The notes: generated by a model from the sequence alone, not told the origin. A stretch of 64,000 nt of DNA from UMGS1002 sp964463325 (GCA_964463325.1 CAYXBY010000001.1:26278-90277); one strand, 5' to 3'. Numbered from the stretch's first letter, positions 32,582-41,661 are shown. A program made the numbers and translations.

Positions 32582-35389
32582 ATGATAGGGACTGCCAAAA
32601 GAGCCCTCTGTCTGCTTTTGACACTGGCATGTCTGGCGGCATTGGTGATCGTTCCGGTCACGGCGGCCAACGGTAGTGACACCGGTACGGTAAGCTACTC
32701 CTGCCCTGCCATCACAGCGACTGTCGGACAGCGGGTGCAGCTGACCGGCCGCGCGGTCGAGTTCAAAAGCGCGACTGCAACGCCCGCCGCCGACATCACC
32801 TGGAGCTCAGACGTGCTGACCGTCGGCGCTGACGGCAGCGTCACCCCCACCTCCGCCGGCGTCTATGCACTGACCGCCACCGCGGGCAGCCTGAACCGTA
32901 AGGTCTATCTTGTGGTCAAGGCCGCCGAGGACAGCGAATATGTGCTGTACTACAACGATTTTTCCAACCCTGACATATCCGACTGGCGCGTAGTCCAGCA
33001 GACCTCCGGCGCCACCATCGGCGTCTCCGACGGCAAACTGGTGCTCGACGCCTCGGGGAAATCTTCATATTATATCCGCCTGCTGCTGCCCTCCTGGCTG
33101 TCTGCCTTCGGTGACTGCAAGCTGACTGCCAACCTCACCATCGAGCGCGCCGCCGCAGACACCAACTGGATCAGCCTCATGGCGCGCATCCAGAACAACA
33201 ACTACCCCTACTGGCAGGCCTGCCTGCGCAAAAAGGCGACCGCCTCTAACGGCACCGAGCTGGCCGAGCGCACCTCGGCGGACAAGTGGAGCGTGACGCA
33301 CACCTGCGCGTATTCCGAGGACATATCTCCCTCAAAGCAGTACGAATACAGCCTTGAGCTGCAAGGCAAAAACGCCTGCTCCACAATTAACGGCGAGCAG
33401 CTGCTGTTCTCCACCTCGGTGACGCAGACCTCGGGTCATCTCGGCCTTCAGAGCCGCGGCTGCCGACTGGCAATCGACAGCATCAAGGTCACTGTCCCGA
33501 CCGAGGCGCTTGAACCGCCCGTCGCCAATGTCCACACCACGCGCGAGCAAACGTCAAACCTCATCATGACGCCCGCCATCATCTCGCAGATAAAGACCGC
33601 CGCCGAGCTCGATGAAATACAAACACTCGCGCCCACGGCCGCCATTTTGAACGTCAATTCGGCGCTTGAGGTGACGTCCCCCGACGGCGGGCTACTGTGC
33701 TCGCTGAGCGACGCGCTCGACAAGCTGGGACGGACGGTCATTCCGACGTTTTACGTCAGCGATAAGGCAACCGTCACCGCGCTGTGCGCCGAGCTTGAGC
33801 GCCGTGAGCTGAAGGATGTCATGTTTATCTCGTCGAACGACGAGCTGGTGCTGCTGGCACGGACGACATACCCACATTCGCAGGGCGTGCTCGATGTCTC
33901 GAGCCTCACATCATCCGATGGGCTTGATAACAGTGCGCTGACTGCACTGCGCGGCCGCGCAAATGCCTGCAACGCGCGCACGGTGCTGCTGTCCGACGAC
34001 GTCGCGAGCCGTGACCGCGTCGAATATCTCCAGCGGCTGTTCATAACCGTCTGGAGCTGCCCCGCCGACACGGCGACAGGCTACGTCTCGGCCATCACCT
34101 CTGGCGCCAACGGCATTGTCGTCGCCGATCGCGTAAGCTACGACAGCCTGCTGACCTCATCCTTCGCCCAAAACACCATAACGCGCCTGGTCAACATCAT
34201 CGGTCACCGCGGCATTCCCTCGCTGGCGCAGGAAAACACTATCGCCGGTAGCGTGCTGGCCTATGACAAGGGCGCGACCATGATCGAAAACGACATTTAT
34301 CTGACTCGCGACGATGTCATCGTTGTCATGCACGACTCGACCATCGACCGCACCACCAACGGCACCGGCAACATCGAGCGCTTCACCTACGAGCAGCTGA
34401 AGCAGTATTCTGTTGACAGCAACGCCAGCTATGACCCTGAGCCGATACCGACGCTTGAGGATTACTTCAAGGAATTTAAGGGCAAGGACGTGCAGTTGGT
34501 CGTCGAGATCAAGTCTGACGCCAACACTAAGATAGTTGACGCGCTGGCAAAGCTGATCGAACAGTACGACATTGCCGATCAGGTCAATGTCATCACCTTC
34601 AGCGAGAATTTTGTCAAGCTGATGCACCAAAAGCTGCCTGAAATATCAGTCGGATACCTGACCTCGTCCATAAAGCAGCTTGAGGATGCCGCCGATGACA
34701 CGCTTGAGACCGTGCTTGACACAGTTTCCCCGCTGGCAACAACCTACAACCCCAAGTACAGCGCCGGCAAGCTGGGCTACAACCTGCTGCGTCGGCTGTC
34801 CGAGCGTGGACTGACCATCTGGCCCTGGACGCTCAACGATCGAGCCGATTTTGACAGCTATTTTATGCTGGGTGTCCACGGCATCACGACCAACTACTCA
34901 AGCTGGGCGACAAATTACGCCCGCCGCCTTGATGCTCCGTCGTCCGAGGTAACTGTCGGCGAGGACGGCGTCGCATTTGCGCCGTCGCGCATGACCTACG
35001 GGCGCAAAACGAGCGAGATCACAACTGCCGAGATGATCGTGATCGAGAGCAACGGCGCCGATGTGCGCTACGCAGACGGCGTGCTGAGCGCGACCGGCAG
35101 CGGCAGCGCCACGGTTTATTTCAGGCTGGCCTGCCGCACGACCTCGGGCGCAACCTACTACCTCTGCACCGAGCCCGTCAGCGTCACGACGCCCGACGCC
35201 GTTGTGACTACCGCTCCCGAGCCGCAGGATGGCGACACAACGCCTGCGCCATCCATCGACACCGCGCCCGCCCCCACCGACACCACCACGTCCGGTGGCA
35301 GCGCCTCCGGCTGCGGCTCGACCGTCGGCCTCGCGGCACTCGTTGCGCTGCTCCCTGCCGCCCTCGTACTGTCGAAAAAACGCAAGTGA
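32582..35389 (+). CDS. secreted, membrane-anchored multidomain GDPD
   Basis: 935 residues from ATG 32582 (GGAG 8 nt upstream; an in-frame GTG at 32573 overlaps the previous stop). Order of parts: signal peptide (ALCLLLTLACLAALVIVPVTAA, quoted in part); Ig-like/BIG2-type domain ~35-115 (TATVGQRVQLTGRAVEF ... VTPTSAGVYALTATAGS); LamG/jelly-roll-like domain ~125-305; a GDPD-like barrel ~315-530 with no HRG or ExD motif (apparently inactive); a complete GDPD domain from about residue 540 (IIGHRGIPSLAQENT, MIENDIYLTRDD, MHDSTIDRTTNG, LVVEIKSD, WPWTLND); a beta-rich domain ~785-870; a Thr/Pro/Asp linker; and a C-terminal TM helix ending KKRK. Probably anchored on the cell surface and acts on deacylated phospholipids or teichoic-acid-like polymers (inference). 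Confidence 0.9.
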   Translation: MIGTAKRALCLLLTLACLAALVIVPVTAANGSDTGTVSYSCPAITATVGQRVQLTGRAVEFKSATATPAADITWSSDVLTVGADGSVTPTSAGVYALTATAGSLNRKVYLVVKAAEDSEYVLYYNDFSNPDISDWRVVQQTSGATIGVSDGKLVLDASGKSSYYIRLLLPSWLSAFGDCKLTANLTIERAAADTNWISLMARIQNNNYPYWQACLRKKATASNGTELAERTSADKWSVTHTCAYSEDISPSKQYEYSLELQGKNACSTINGEQLLFSTSVTQTSGHLGLQSRGCRLAIDSIKVTVPTEALEPPVANVHTTREQTSNLIMTPAIISQIKTAAELDEIQTLAPTAAILNVNSALEVTSPDGGLLCSLSDALDKLGRTVIPTFYVSDKATVTALCAELERRELKDVMFISSNDELVLLARTTYPHSQGVLDVSSLTSSDGLDNSALTALRGRANACNARTVLLSDDVASRDRVEYLQRLFITVWSCPADTATGYVSAITSGANGIVVADRVSYDSLLTSSFAQNTITRLVNIIGHRGIPSLAQENTIAGSVLAYDKGATMIENDIYLTRDDVIVVMHDSTIDRTTNGTGNIERFTYEQLKQYSVDSNASYDPEPIPTLEDYFKEFKGKDVQLVVEIKSDANTKIVDALAKLIEQYDIADQVNVITFSENFVKLMHQKLPEISVGYLTSSIKQLEDAADDTLETVLDTVSPLATTYNPKYSAGKLGYNLLRRLSERGLTIWPWTLNDRADFDSYFMLGVHGITTNYSSWATNYARRLDAPSSEVTVGEDGVAFAPSRMTYGRKTSEITTAEMIVIESNGADVRYADGVLSATGSGSATVYFRLACRTTSGATYYLCTEPVSVTTPDAVVTTAPEPQDGDTTPAPSIDTAPAPTDTTTSGGSASGCGSTVGLAALVALLPAALVLSKKRK

Positions 35390-35427
35390 TCGGACATGTG
35401 AGGTGATTGCATACTTCACGCACCAAA

Positions 35428-35491
35428 AAGGCTTGCCCTCGTGCGTATTTGAGCATCATCACGCCTCAATACGCATCCGAGGGCAAGCCTT
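35428..35491. repeat. 64-bp inverted repeat
   Basis: Near-perfect palindrome: AAGGCTTGCCCTCG (35428-35441) with CGAGGGCAAGCCTT (35478-35491), and inside it TGCGTATTTGAG with CTCAATACGCA, around an 11-nt loop. It follows the secreted GDPD by about 40 nt. No T-run follows on the plus strand, so it is not a standard terminator. It may be a small dispersed repeat. A TCATTTGCGG motif nearby (35521) recurs in the terminator loop at 35603. Confidence 0.6.
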
Positions 35492-35589
35492 ATGTACGGT
35501 GTAAAAATATTGTAGTCGCTCATTTGCGGCTCTTTAGATTTATTCATTAAATTTTTAAGCAATGATTTAACCGATCAAGCAATTGAAAA

Positions 35590-35630
35590 CAGATGGCACC
35601 GCTCATTTGCGGTGCCATCTGTTTTTATTT
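35590..35630. terminator. bidirectional terminator
   Basis: CAGATGGCACCGC (35590-35602), 6-nt loop, GCGGTGCCATCTG (35609-35621), then TTTTTATTT on the plus strand and TTTTCAATT on the minus strand. It serves the convergent GDPD and DUF2975-like genes; its right arm overlaps the last codons of the minus-strand gene. Confidence 0.85.
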
Positions 35631-36103
35631 GACGGTATTAAGCCTGCAGCGTCAGAACGCGCCGTCTCATCCCCGCCGCGCAATACGCCAATAACAGCCC
35701 GGAGCGCAATGGAGAGAAACCCCGCCATGGCCGCCGCGACGCCGAAAAGCAGCGCCGCGCCCGAACGCATAATACAAGCAGCGCCAAGCAGCGCAACGCA
35801 CTGCACCGCGCCGCCCGCGGCGCATCCGCGCAGCAATAACGAGACATCTCGCAGATATCCGGCACGGCCGCGTCGGGCGGCGAGCAAAAGCTCCAGCATC
35901 AAGACACACATGGCCATCGCCGCCAGGACTGCCGCATAAAGGCAGACTAACATCGGCCAGAACCGCTTCATATACGCCGTGTCGATACTGCCGAGCAGCA
36001 GCCTCAGCACAAACGGAAGCGCCACACACATCCCGCCCGCAGCGCCGAGCATCAGCCAAACAGACACCATCGTCAACCCGAATACCTTTTCACGTCTCTG
36101 CAT
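35603..36103 (-). CDS. small membrane protein, DUF2975-like
   Basis: 166 residues from ATG 36103, chosen because GGAGGG lies 5 nt before it. Four TM helices (VSVWLMLGAAGGMCVALPFVL, MLVCLYAAVLAAMAMCVLMLEL, CVALLGAACIM, ALLFGVAAAMAGFLSIALRAVIGVL, quoted in parts). The layout, with a loop ending in YLRDVSLLLRGCA before helix three, recalls DUF2975 proteins, but the usual C-terminal ENDLTI motif is absent. Function unknown. No HTH partner next to it, unlike many DUF2975 genes. Confidence 0.65.
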   Translation of the reverse strand: MQRREKVFGLTMVSVWLMLGAAGGMCVALPFVLRLLLGSIDTAYMKRFWPMLVCLYAAVLAAMAMCVLMLELLLAARRGRAGYLRDVSLLLRGCAAGGAVQCVALLGAACIMRSGAALLFGVAAAMAGFLSIALRAVIGVLRGGDETARSDAAGLIPSNKNRWHRK

Positions 36104-36175
36104 AAAAGCCCTCCGCAATAATCATATTAATACCTTCATGATTATTGCCCACCATTATCGACGGCATACAAAAAG

Positions 36176-36208
36176 CGTGCACACCGAATATCAGTGTGCA
36201 CGTCTTTG
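36176..36208 (-). terminator. intrinsic terminator after the lipoprotein gene
   Basis: CGTGCACAC (36176-36184) pairs with GTGTGCACG (36194-36202); on the minus strand the stem is followed by CTTTTTG. It lies 36 nt past the stop of the lipoprotein gene. Confidence 0.75.
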
Positions 36209-36237
36209 TATCACAATTCAGGAAATGCCTATACAGG

Positions 36238-37560
36238 TTACTGATATACTACGTCATATGTGAGGTCGTATATCTTGCAGCCGCCGCTGTTGAAATTAAT
36301 GTAATACTTCCCATCCCAGTTCATCAAGGTCTCAGATTCCATGGGCGTGGCCAGGTGCACAATGCGCTTAAAGCCGTCCTGCCAGGTGTAGACGATAATA
36401 ATATTGTCATCCGTGCCCTTAGACGAATCTCTGCTGAGCGGCATGTAAATGTACGTGTCATCAGCGTCCATGCCCTGACCTATGTAGCCGGTCGTCGACT
36501 GCATATCAAGCGTCGAAACACATTTAAACTCGGTATCACAAATGTTCAGCTTGCCCCCCGCAGCTATGCAATAGCGGTCACGCTGGGCGTTGTAAGCAAT
36601 GGCATAGGGCGTACCATCCACCGTCGCATTCACCTGCCGCAGCAACGTCAGCGTATCAGGGTCGATGATGGACAATGTAGTGCCAACCATGCTCGGCACT
36701 ACGAGAATGTTCTCCCGGCTGTTGTAGCACATATCGTTCGCATGATGGAGCGGCAGCTCCTCGCTGACTGCGACCAGTGACCAATCGTCCATTCTGCGCT
36801 TGACGATAATGTCAGTCTCCAAGCCGTTGACATTCTTTTTGAGAACGATGTAAAAATAAGTTCCATCCGTGGCCGCGCCCTGCGTGGCAGTGAAGCCGTT
36901 TATCGCCGGCTGAACGCGCTTGTTATCAATGGCGGCCGCAATCATCTTTTTGGATGACATGATTCCCTCAAAGGTGTTTTTCTCAGGTGCGGTCACCAGC
37001 GTGTCCGCGCCAACAGGAATCGCAAAGCCGTTATCCGTTCTATACTGCTTATTTCTAAGATAATTCTCCTCGAAATCATACATAGCGTAGGCCGTCATGG
37101 TGTCGTCCGTGCCAGCAATGACGATCTGCTGCTCTGTCACCTTGATGGCATACGAATCCTCCGGAAGCGAAGAGATCAGCTCACTTGAAGCCGCGCGATT
37201 GGTCGAGCCGACCAGTATCTCCGACGCATTATGATTGATATCGCCTGCATCCCTTACCCAGTCAGACTTGATAACAAATGTAGTTGACAGCAGCTTGTTT
37301 ATATCCTTATTAAACGCAACACAGCCGTCCACTATGCCGCCGTTTGCCTCTTCGGAACGAATGATAGTCAGCTTTGCCACGCCATTCTCAACGAGATGCA
37401 GCAGCTTTTGCTCAGGCACCGACGGAGTGTCAGCGGCCGATGTGCTGTCCGACGGCGTAGTATAATCATCCGCCGGTGTATTGCTGTCAGAGCAGCCGCA
37501 AAGCAGCATTGCGCCGCACAGTATGATCACAAATATAGATCTTAACAGTATTTTATTCAT
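36238..37560 (-). CDS. lipoprotein with beta-propeller-like domain
   Basis: 440 residues. N-terminal lipoprotein signal with lipobox LLCGC (Cys ~23), then a Thr/Ser/Asp linker. Residues ~75-190 resemble the N-terminal domain attached to some glycoside hydrolases (EILVGSTNRAAS ... YAIKVTEQQIVIAGTDDTMTAYAMYDFEE, quoted in parts). Residues ~220-440 are beta-strand repeats like a propeller or SMP-30-type sensor (GAATDGTYFYIVLKK; IAYNAQRDRYCIAAGG; MDADDTYIYMPL; MNWDGKYYINFNSGG). It has no clear catalytic residues; a surface carbohydrate-linked role is inference. It follows a DUF4434 gene by 31 nt. Confidence 0.75.
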   Translation of the reverse strand: MNKILLRSIFVIILCGAMLLCGCSDSNTPADDYTTPSDSTSAADTPSVPEQKLLHLVENGVAKLTIIRSEEANGGIVDGCVAFNKDINKLLSTTFVIKSDWVRDAGDINHNASEILVGSTNRAASSELISSLPEDSYAIKVTEQQIVIAGTDDTMTAYAMYDFEENYLRNKQYRTDNGFAIPVGADTLVTAPEKNTFEGIMSSKKMIAAAIDNKRVQPAINGFTATQGAATDGTYFYIVLKKNVNGLETDIIVKRRMDDWSLVAVSEELPLHHANDMCYNSRENILVVPSMVGTTLSIIDPDTLTLLRQVNATVDGTPYAIAYNAQRDRYCIAAGGKLNICDTEFKCVSTLDMQSTTGYIGQGMDADDTYIYMPLSRDSSKGTDDNIIIVYTWQDGFKRIVHLATPMESETLMNWDGKYYINFNSGGCKIYDLTYDVVYQ

Positions 37561-37591
37561 ATAAGTATGCCTCCGTGATATGGTGTTTTAA

Positions 37592-38551
37592 TTATTCACT
37601 AAACAATCTGCAATAATCGCGATACAACTGCACCGAGCGCTCATGCCCACAGAAGGCCGATGTGCCGGGGCGATTCATCATCCCCATATACTGGTAGCAA
37701 AGCACCTCGTCACAATACTCGGAAACTGCCTCCAGCTGTGCCCGGATGCGCCCGATATCAGCCGGCAGCAGCGCCGAATGGTAGACCGTGCCCTCAAACT
37801 CGAACAGCTCCAGGTCCGCCCAAAGCGCACTGCGCCCCGACAGGTCGTGCACGCGGCGCAGCGCCGCATAGTAAGAGCCCGTCTTGTCCGGCGTCGACTT
37901 CTGCACTCCGACCTCATCCTGATATGCCACAAAATCGACGTCCAGTGCATCCAGCTGACGCGCGTATTCGTCGTCACATTCCAACATATTTGTACCAAAC
38001 GGCGCGATAAGTATGCGCTTTGTGACATCAAGTGAGTGTGCGAAAGCCGTGTAGCTGTTGCAATAATTCATAAACTCGGGCGAGAAATGCCCGCGTATGC
38101 AGGTCTCATCCGGGTAATACCAGCCGTAGAATGAGGGGTGGTGCCCATATAGCGCATACAGCTGCTCCATGGCGCGAAAGGCGCGGCGCGTGACCTCAGG
38201 GTCGACCATGTTGACCCGCGCGCACGACCAAACGCCGTAAAAGCCCGTCGACATAAACACCCGCAATCCCTGTGCGTCAGCCTCGTCGAGCAGTGCGCCG
38301 ATGGGGTCAGCACAGGCAAAATCCTCGGCGAAGGGGTAGATGTCATTCTTAAAGTAGGTCTCCGCCCTATCCTCGTAGACCAACGATGTGCACATCAGCA
38401 CTATGTATTTCATGCCCAGCCCCGCGATCTCGCGCACCTTCTCGCGCCACTGCTCGCCCGAAAAACGGCGGCAGCTGCTGTTCCAATACTTGCCCTCAGC
38501 GGTGTTGTGGTGGGTAAATTCAAACCACGTCCCGGTTATTTTCTTGATCAT
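37592..38551 (-). CDS. DUF4434 family protein (glycosidase-like barrel)
   Basis: 319 residues from ATG 38551 (GGGAGG 5 nt upstream); no signal peptide, although the product of the next gene is surface-exposed. The sequence reads as a TIM-barrel of the DUF4434/glycoside-hydrolase-like type: ITGTWFEFTHHNT, GMKYIVLMCTS, GLRVFMSTGFYG, HPSFYGWYYPDET, RILIAPFGTN, VDFVAYQDEVGVQK, ALWADLELFEF, and EVLCYQYMGMMN. YYPDE and YQDEVG carry acidic residues at strand ends where retaining glycosidases hold their catalytic Glu/Asp. Substrate unknown. Confidence 0.78.
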   Translation of the reverse strand: MIKKITGTWFEFTHHNTAEGKYWNSSCRRFSGEQWREKVREIAGLGMKYIVLMCTSLVYEDRAETYFKNDIYPFAEDFACADPIGALLDEADAQGLRVFMSTGFYGVWSCARVNMVDPEVTRRAFRAMEQLYALYGHHPSFYGWYYPDETCIRGHFSPEFMNYCNSYTAFAHSLDVTKRILIAPFGTNMLECDDEYARQLDALDVDFVAYQDEVGVQKSTPDKTGSYYAALRRVHDLSGRSALWADLELFEFEGTVYHSALLPADIGRIRAQLEAVSEYCDEVLCYQYMGMMNRPGTSAFCGHERSVQLYRDYCRLFSE

Positions 38552-38575
38552 ACAGGCCTCCCTTGGTTTTCTTCT

Positions 38576-38605
38576 ATTATAACATGCATTGCGGTCAAAA
38601 TGCAA
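38576..38605 (-). promoter_or_regulatory. promoter of DUF4434-lipoprotein genes
   Basis: Minus strand TTGCAT (38605-38600), 18-nt spacer, TATAAT (38581-38576) with TGT just before it. Start predicted ~18 nt before the ATG at 38551. Confidence 0.55.
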
Positions 38606-38625
38606 CCCAAAAATGCAATAAAAAT

Positions 38626-38659
38626 CGGACATTCTCGGCTTTTGGGTCAAAAATGTCCG
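38626..38659 (-). terminator. intrinsic terminator after the BSH-like gene
   Basis: CGGACATT (38626-38633) pairs with AATGTCCG (38652-38659). On the minus strand ATTTTTATT follows. It is 6 nt past the stop of the choloylglycine-hydrolase-like gene. Confidence 0.75.
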
Positions 38660-38664
38660 TTTCT

Positions 38665-39621
38665 TCAGCTCTGTGATATTGGAAATTGCGTCAGCGACGA
38701 ACCGTCGAGCTCTGCCGCGTGCATATCCACCGCGCGGCGCCGACTGTCCTCGTAGGTCGAGAAATAATACACCCCGCGGTCAGCGTCCCAAGCGCCGGTG
38801 TAGATGGTGATCTCGTATTTGCCCGGCGCGACCTCGCAGCAGCCGCGCACCTGCTCGACTGAGCCTAAAATGTGAAATATCTGACATATGCCCGCGTCCG
38901 CTGTGTCGTCCGAGCGCGAATTTCCGCGCACGAAGGCCGCCCGCACAAAGCGCGACGCCGACGAGACGTCACCCGGCAGCCCCAACGCACCCATGCCGCG
39001 GCTGTAGCAGTCGAGCTCAAGCCCCGGCGCAAAGCTGCACTGCGGTTGGCGTGACGACAGCGCCATATAATTGCGCAGATTTGTCATGTGCCAGTCGAAA
39101 GGCGGGTTGTTGGTCAGCACGCCGGCGGGATCATCATAGACCTGTAGCCCCTCGCGCGTCGATTCGAGCACGATGGCGCCGCTGCGGTCGGCGATAATCC
39201 AGTGCAGCTCGGCCGCAGGATAGCGGTCACTGAAGGGCGTGCCGACGAGGCAGAGACGGTCTATCAGCGCCCGAGCCTCATCCACCGTGGCGCACTGCGA
39301 CAGCACCCACGGAATGAGCTCAAACTGCGCCACGCAGTCCTGCCCCGACTGCGCCTCGCCATACACCGCGTTTCCGACGAAATTCAGCCCCGCCATGCCA
39401 AGCCCCCGCTCATTGACGGCGTCGTAATACAGCGGATATCCCTCCGCCACGTGCGCCATGCCGATCATGGCATAATGCTCTGCCGTCTCGCCGCCGTGAC
39501 GCCACCGCAGCGGATATCTCCGCGGCATCACGGTGACTGCCTCGCCGTATGAGAATTCATAATCCAACGTCCGCCCCATGAAAAAGTGGCCGGCCGTCCC
39601 ATAGGTCACTGCTGTGCACAT
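38665..39621 (-). CDS. choloylglycine hydrolase family protein (bile salt hydrolase-like)
   Basis: 318 residues, Ntn-hydrolase fold; Met1 removal would expose the nucleophile Cys2 (MCTAVTY). BSH-type active-site residues are present: Arg17 and Asp20 (GRTLDYEFSYGE), Asn in GLNFVGNAVY, Asn in VLTNNPPFDWHMTNL, and Arg in SRFVRAAFV. The selectivity-loop region reads LDCYSRGMGALGLPGD, close to Lactobacillus BSHs of the SRG loop type; later IFHILGSVEQVRG and TIYTGAWDADRGVYYFSTYED (in part) also match BSHs better than penicillin V acylases. No signal peptide, so cytosolic. Start has TAGGAGAG 5 nt before it. Bile-salt activity is predicted, not proven. Confidence 0.88.
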   Translation of the reverse strand: MCTAVTYGTAGHFFMGRTLDYEFSYGEAVTVMPRRYPLRWRHGGETAEHYAMIGMAHVAEGYPLYYDAVNERGLGMAGLNFVGNAVYGEAQSGQDCVAQFELIPWVLSQCATVDEARALIDRLCLVGTPFSDRYPAAELHWIIADRSGAIVLESTREGLQVYDDPAGVLTNNPPFDWHMTNLRNYMALSSRQPQCSFAPGLELDCYSRGMGALGLPGDVSSASRFVRAAFVRGNSRSDDTADAGICQIFHILGSVEQVRGCCEVAPGKYEITIYTGAWDADRGVYYFSTYEDSRRRAVDMHAAELDGSSLTQFPISQS

Positions 39622-39715
39622 ATGCGCTCTCCTAAGATTATTTGATATTTTTAGGTCACATATTGATAAGTTTTGCGGCCAAGGCTACACTGCTTATCAT
39701 TTTGAGAACAAGGCA

Positions 39716-40744
39716 TCACAGCCTGTCGGCTATCTCAAATATCAGCCTTTCGGTCTTTTCCCAGCCGAGGCAGGGATCGGTGATGGACTGCCCGAACACG
39801 CCGCCGTCAGTCTTTTGATTGCCGTCGACAAGATAGCTCTCTATCATGAGCCCGCGGCACAGGCGGCGGATGTCGGAATTTTGACGCATCGAGCGCAGCA
39901 CGTCATGCGATATGCGTATCTGCTCCTCGTATTTTTTGCCCGAATTCGCATGGTTGGTGTCGATTATGACCGCAGGATTTTGCAGTCCCGAGGCGGCATA
40001 GCGCTCGTTCAGCTGAAGCAGATCCTCATAATGATAATTCGAGACCGTCTTGCCGTCAGTCGTCTGGTAGCCGCGCAGGATGGCGTGCGCGAGCAGGTTA
40101 CCCGTGCTCTCGACCTCCCAGCCGCGATAGATGAAGGTGTGCGGATGCTGCGCCGCGGTGATGGCGTTCATCATGACCGAGATGTCGCCCTCCGTCGGAT
40201 TCTTTAGACCGACGGGAATGTCCAGCCCGCTGGCCGCCAACCTGTGCTGCTGATTCTCGACGCTGCGCGCGCCTACGGCGACATAGGACAGCAGATCCGA
40301 AAGATAGCGATGGTTGTCGGGGTACAGCATCTCGTCCGCGCTCGAGAGTCCAAAATCGCGCAGTGCGCTCATGTGCAGCTCGCGGATAGCGACAATGCCG
40401 CGCAGCATGTCGGGGTGACTGTTGGGGTCAGGCTGGTGCAGCATGCCCTTGTAACCATCGCCGGTGGTGCGCGGCTTGTTGGTGTAAATGCGCGGGATGA
40501 TGATGAGCTTGTCCTGTACCTGCTCCGACACGCGCTTGAGACGGCTGATGTATTCCAGCACCGACTCGCTCTTGTCGGCCGAGCAGGGACCGATAACAAG
40601 TATAAATTTGTCGCTCTCACCGCAAAATACCTTTTTTATCTCTTCGTCACGTGCCCGCTTGACCGCCGCCATCTCCGCCGTCACGGGATATTGCGCCTTG
40701 ATCTCCTGTGGAATGGGCAGCTTACGATAAAATTTCATGTTCAT
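39716..40744 (-). CDS. aroF: 3-deoxy-7-phosphoheptulonate synthase, class I (AroFGH type)
   Basis: First step of the shikimate pathway: PEP + erythrose-4-P to DAHP. 342 residues. Marks: LVIGPCSADKSESV, PRIYTNKPRTTGDGYKGM (in part), GARSVENQQHR, VGLKNPTEGD, DTNHANSGKKYEEQ, and VFGQSITDPCLGWEKT at the C-terminus. This is the E. coli AroF/G/H type, which is usually feedback-inhibited by an aromatic amino acid. It is the last gene of the aromatic operon, 32 nt beyond tyrA; its ribosome-binding site (GAGAGG) is 13 nt from the ATG, so translation may be weak or a later ATG (two codons on) used. Confidence 0.96.
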   Translation of the reverse strand: MNMKFYRKLPIPQEIKAQYPVTAEMAAVKRARDEEIKKVFCGESDKFILVIGPCSADKSESVLEYISRLKRVSEQVQDKLIIIPRIYTNKPRTTGDGYKGMLHQPDPNSHPDMLRGIVAIRELHMSALRDFGLSSADEMLYPDNHRYLSDLLSYVAVGARSVENQQHRLAASGLDIPVGLKNPTEGDISVMMNAITAAQHPHTFIYRGWEVESTGNLLAHAILRGYQTTDGKTVSNYHYEDLLQLNERYAASGLQNPAVIIDTNHANSGKKYEEQIRISHDVLRSMRQNSDIRRLCRGLMIESYLVDGNQKTDGGVFGQSITDPCLGWEKTERLIFEIADRL

Positions 40745-40776
40745 AGCTATATTTTAACCTCTCGTGTATTGTTTTA

Positions 40777-41661
40777 TCAATTTTTTATGACCGGCTTGTC
40801 GAATTTTTCGCGCCGCTCGCTTGAGCATCGCATCATTTGACGCAGCTGTTCCCTGTCGCCGTCGACCAGCGCCTGCCGCATGCGCCCCAGCTCGAGCGAG
40901 AAGCGATCCATCTGCGCCAGCAGCGCGTCGCGGTTCCAGAGAAACAGCTCGCTCCACATCTCGTCGTTTATTTTGGCGATTCGGGTCAGGTCACGGAATG
41001 AATCTCCGGTGTAGGCCTCCAGCCCCGGCTGGTCGGTCGCGCACATGAGCGACACCGCGATGCAGTGCGTCAGCTGCGACAGGAACGCTATCATGCGGTC
41101 ATGCTCCTCAACGCTCAGACGACTAATGCGGTGAAAGCCCAGCAGCACGCCCAGCTGCTCACACAGCGCTATCGCCTCGGGGGTGTTGCTCTCGGTCGGG
41201 ACAACGATGTAGTTTGCACCCTGAAAAACGCTGTCGTCGCTGTGCTCAACGCCGCTCTTTTCCCTGCCCGCCATGGGATGCGCCGCGATAAATTCGACTC
41301 CCTGCGGCATCAGCTGCTGCACGCGGGCGGTTATGCTGCCCTTGACGCCGGTCACATCCGTCACCAGCGTCCCGGACGAAAAATACCCGCCGTAGTGCTC
41401 GACCCACTCTATCAGCGTGTGCGGGTAGAGCGCCAGCACCACAAGGTCAGCTGCCGCGACCACCTCGGGGTCGACCTCGGTGTAGCCCGCAGCAATAAAG
41501 CCGCCCTCGCGCGCGTACTCGATCGAGCTCTCGCCGCGCGTTATGGCCGTGACGGCAAAGCCCTGCCGCGTCAGTGCGCGGGCATAGCTGCCGCCTATCA
41601 GTCCAAGTCCAACAATAAGAATATTCGCTTTATTATCAAGCTTTTTCAGCTTCAGTGACAT
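40777..41661 (-). CDS. tyrA: prephenate dehydrogenase
   Basis: Oxidatively decarboxylates prephenate to 4-hydroxyphenylpyruvate for tyrosine. 294 residues, no chorismate mutase or ACT domain attached. Rossmann NAD-binding ILIVGLGLIGGSYARAL near residue 14; LVVLALYPHTLIEW; AAHPMAGREKSGVEH (substrate site); QLTHCIAVSL with the family His; and a helical dimerisation C-terminus. Sits 1 nt after aroA. Confidence 0.93.
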   Translation of the reverse strand: MSLKLKKLDNKANILIVGLGLIGGSYARALTRQGFAVTAITRGESSIEYAREGGFIAAGYTEVDPEVVAAADLVVLALYPHTLIEWVEHYGGYFSSGTLVTDVTGVKGSITARVQQLMPQGVEFIAAHPMAGREKSGVEHSDDSVFQGANYIVVPTESNTPEAIALCEQLGVLLGFHRISRLSVEEHDRMIAFLSQLTHCIAVSLMCATDQPGLEAYTGDSFRDLTRIAKINDEMWSELFLWNRDALLAQMDRFSLELGRMRQALVDGDREQLRQMMRCSSERREKFDKPVIKN

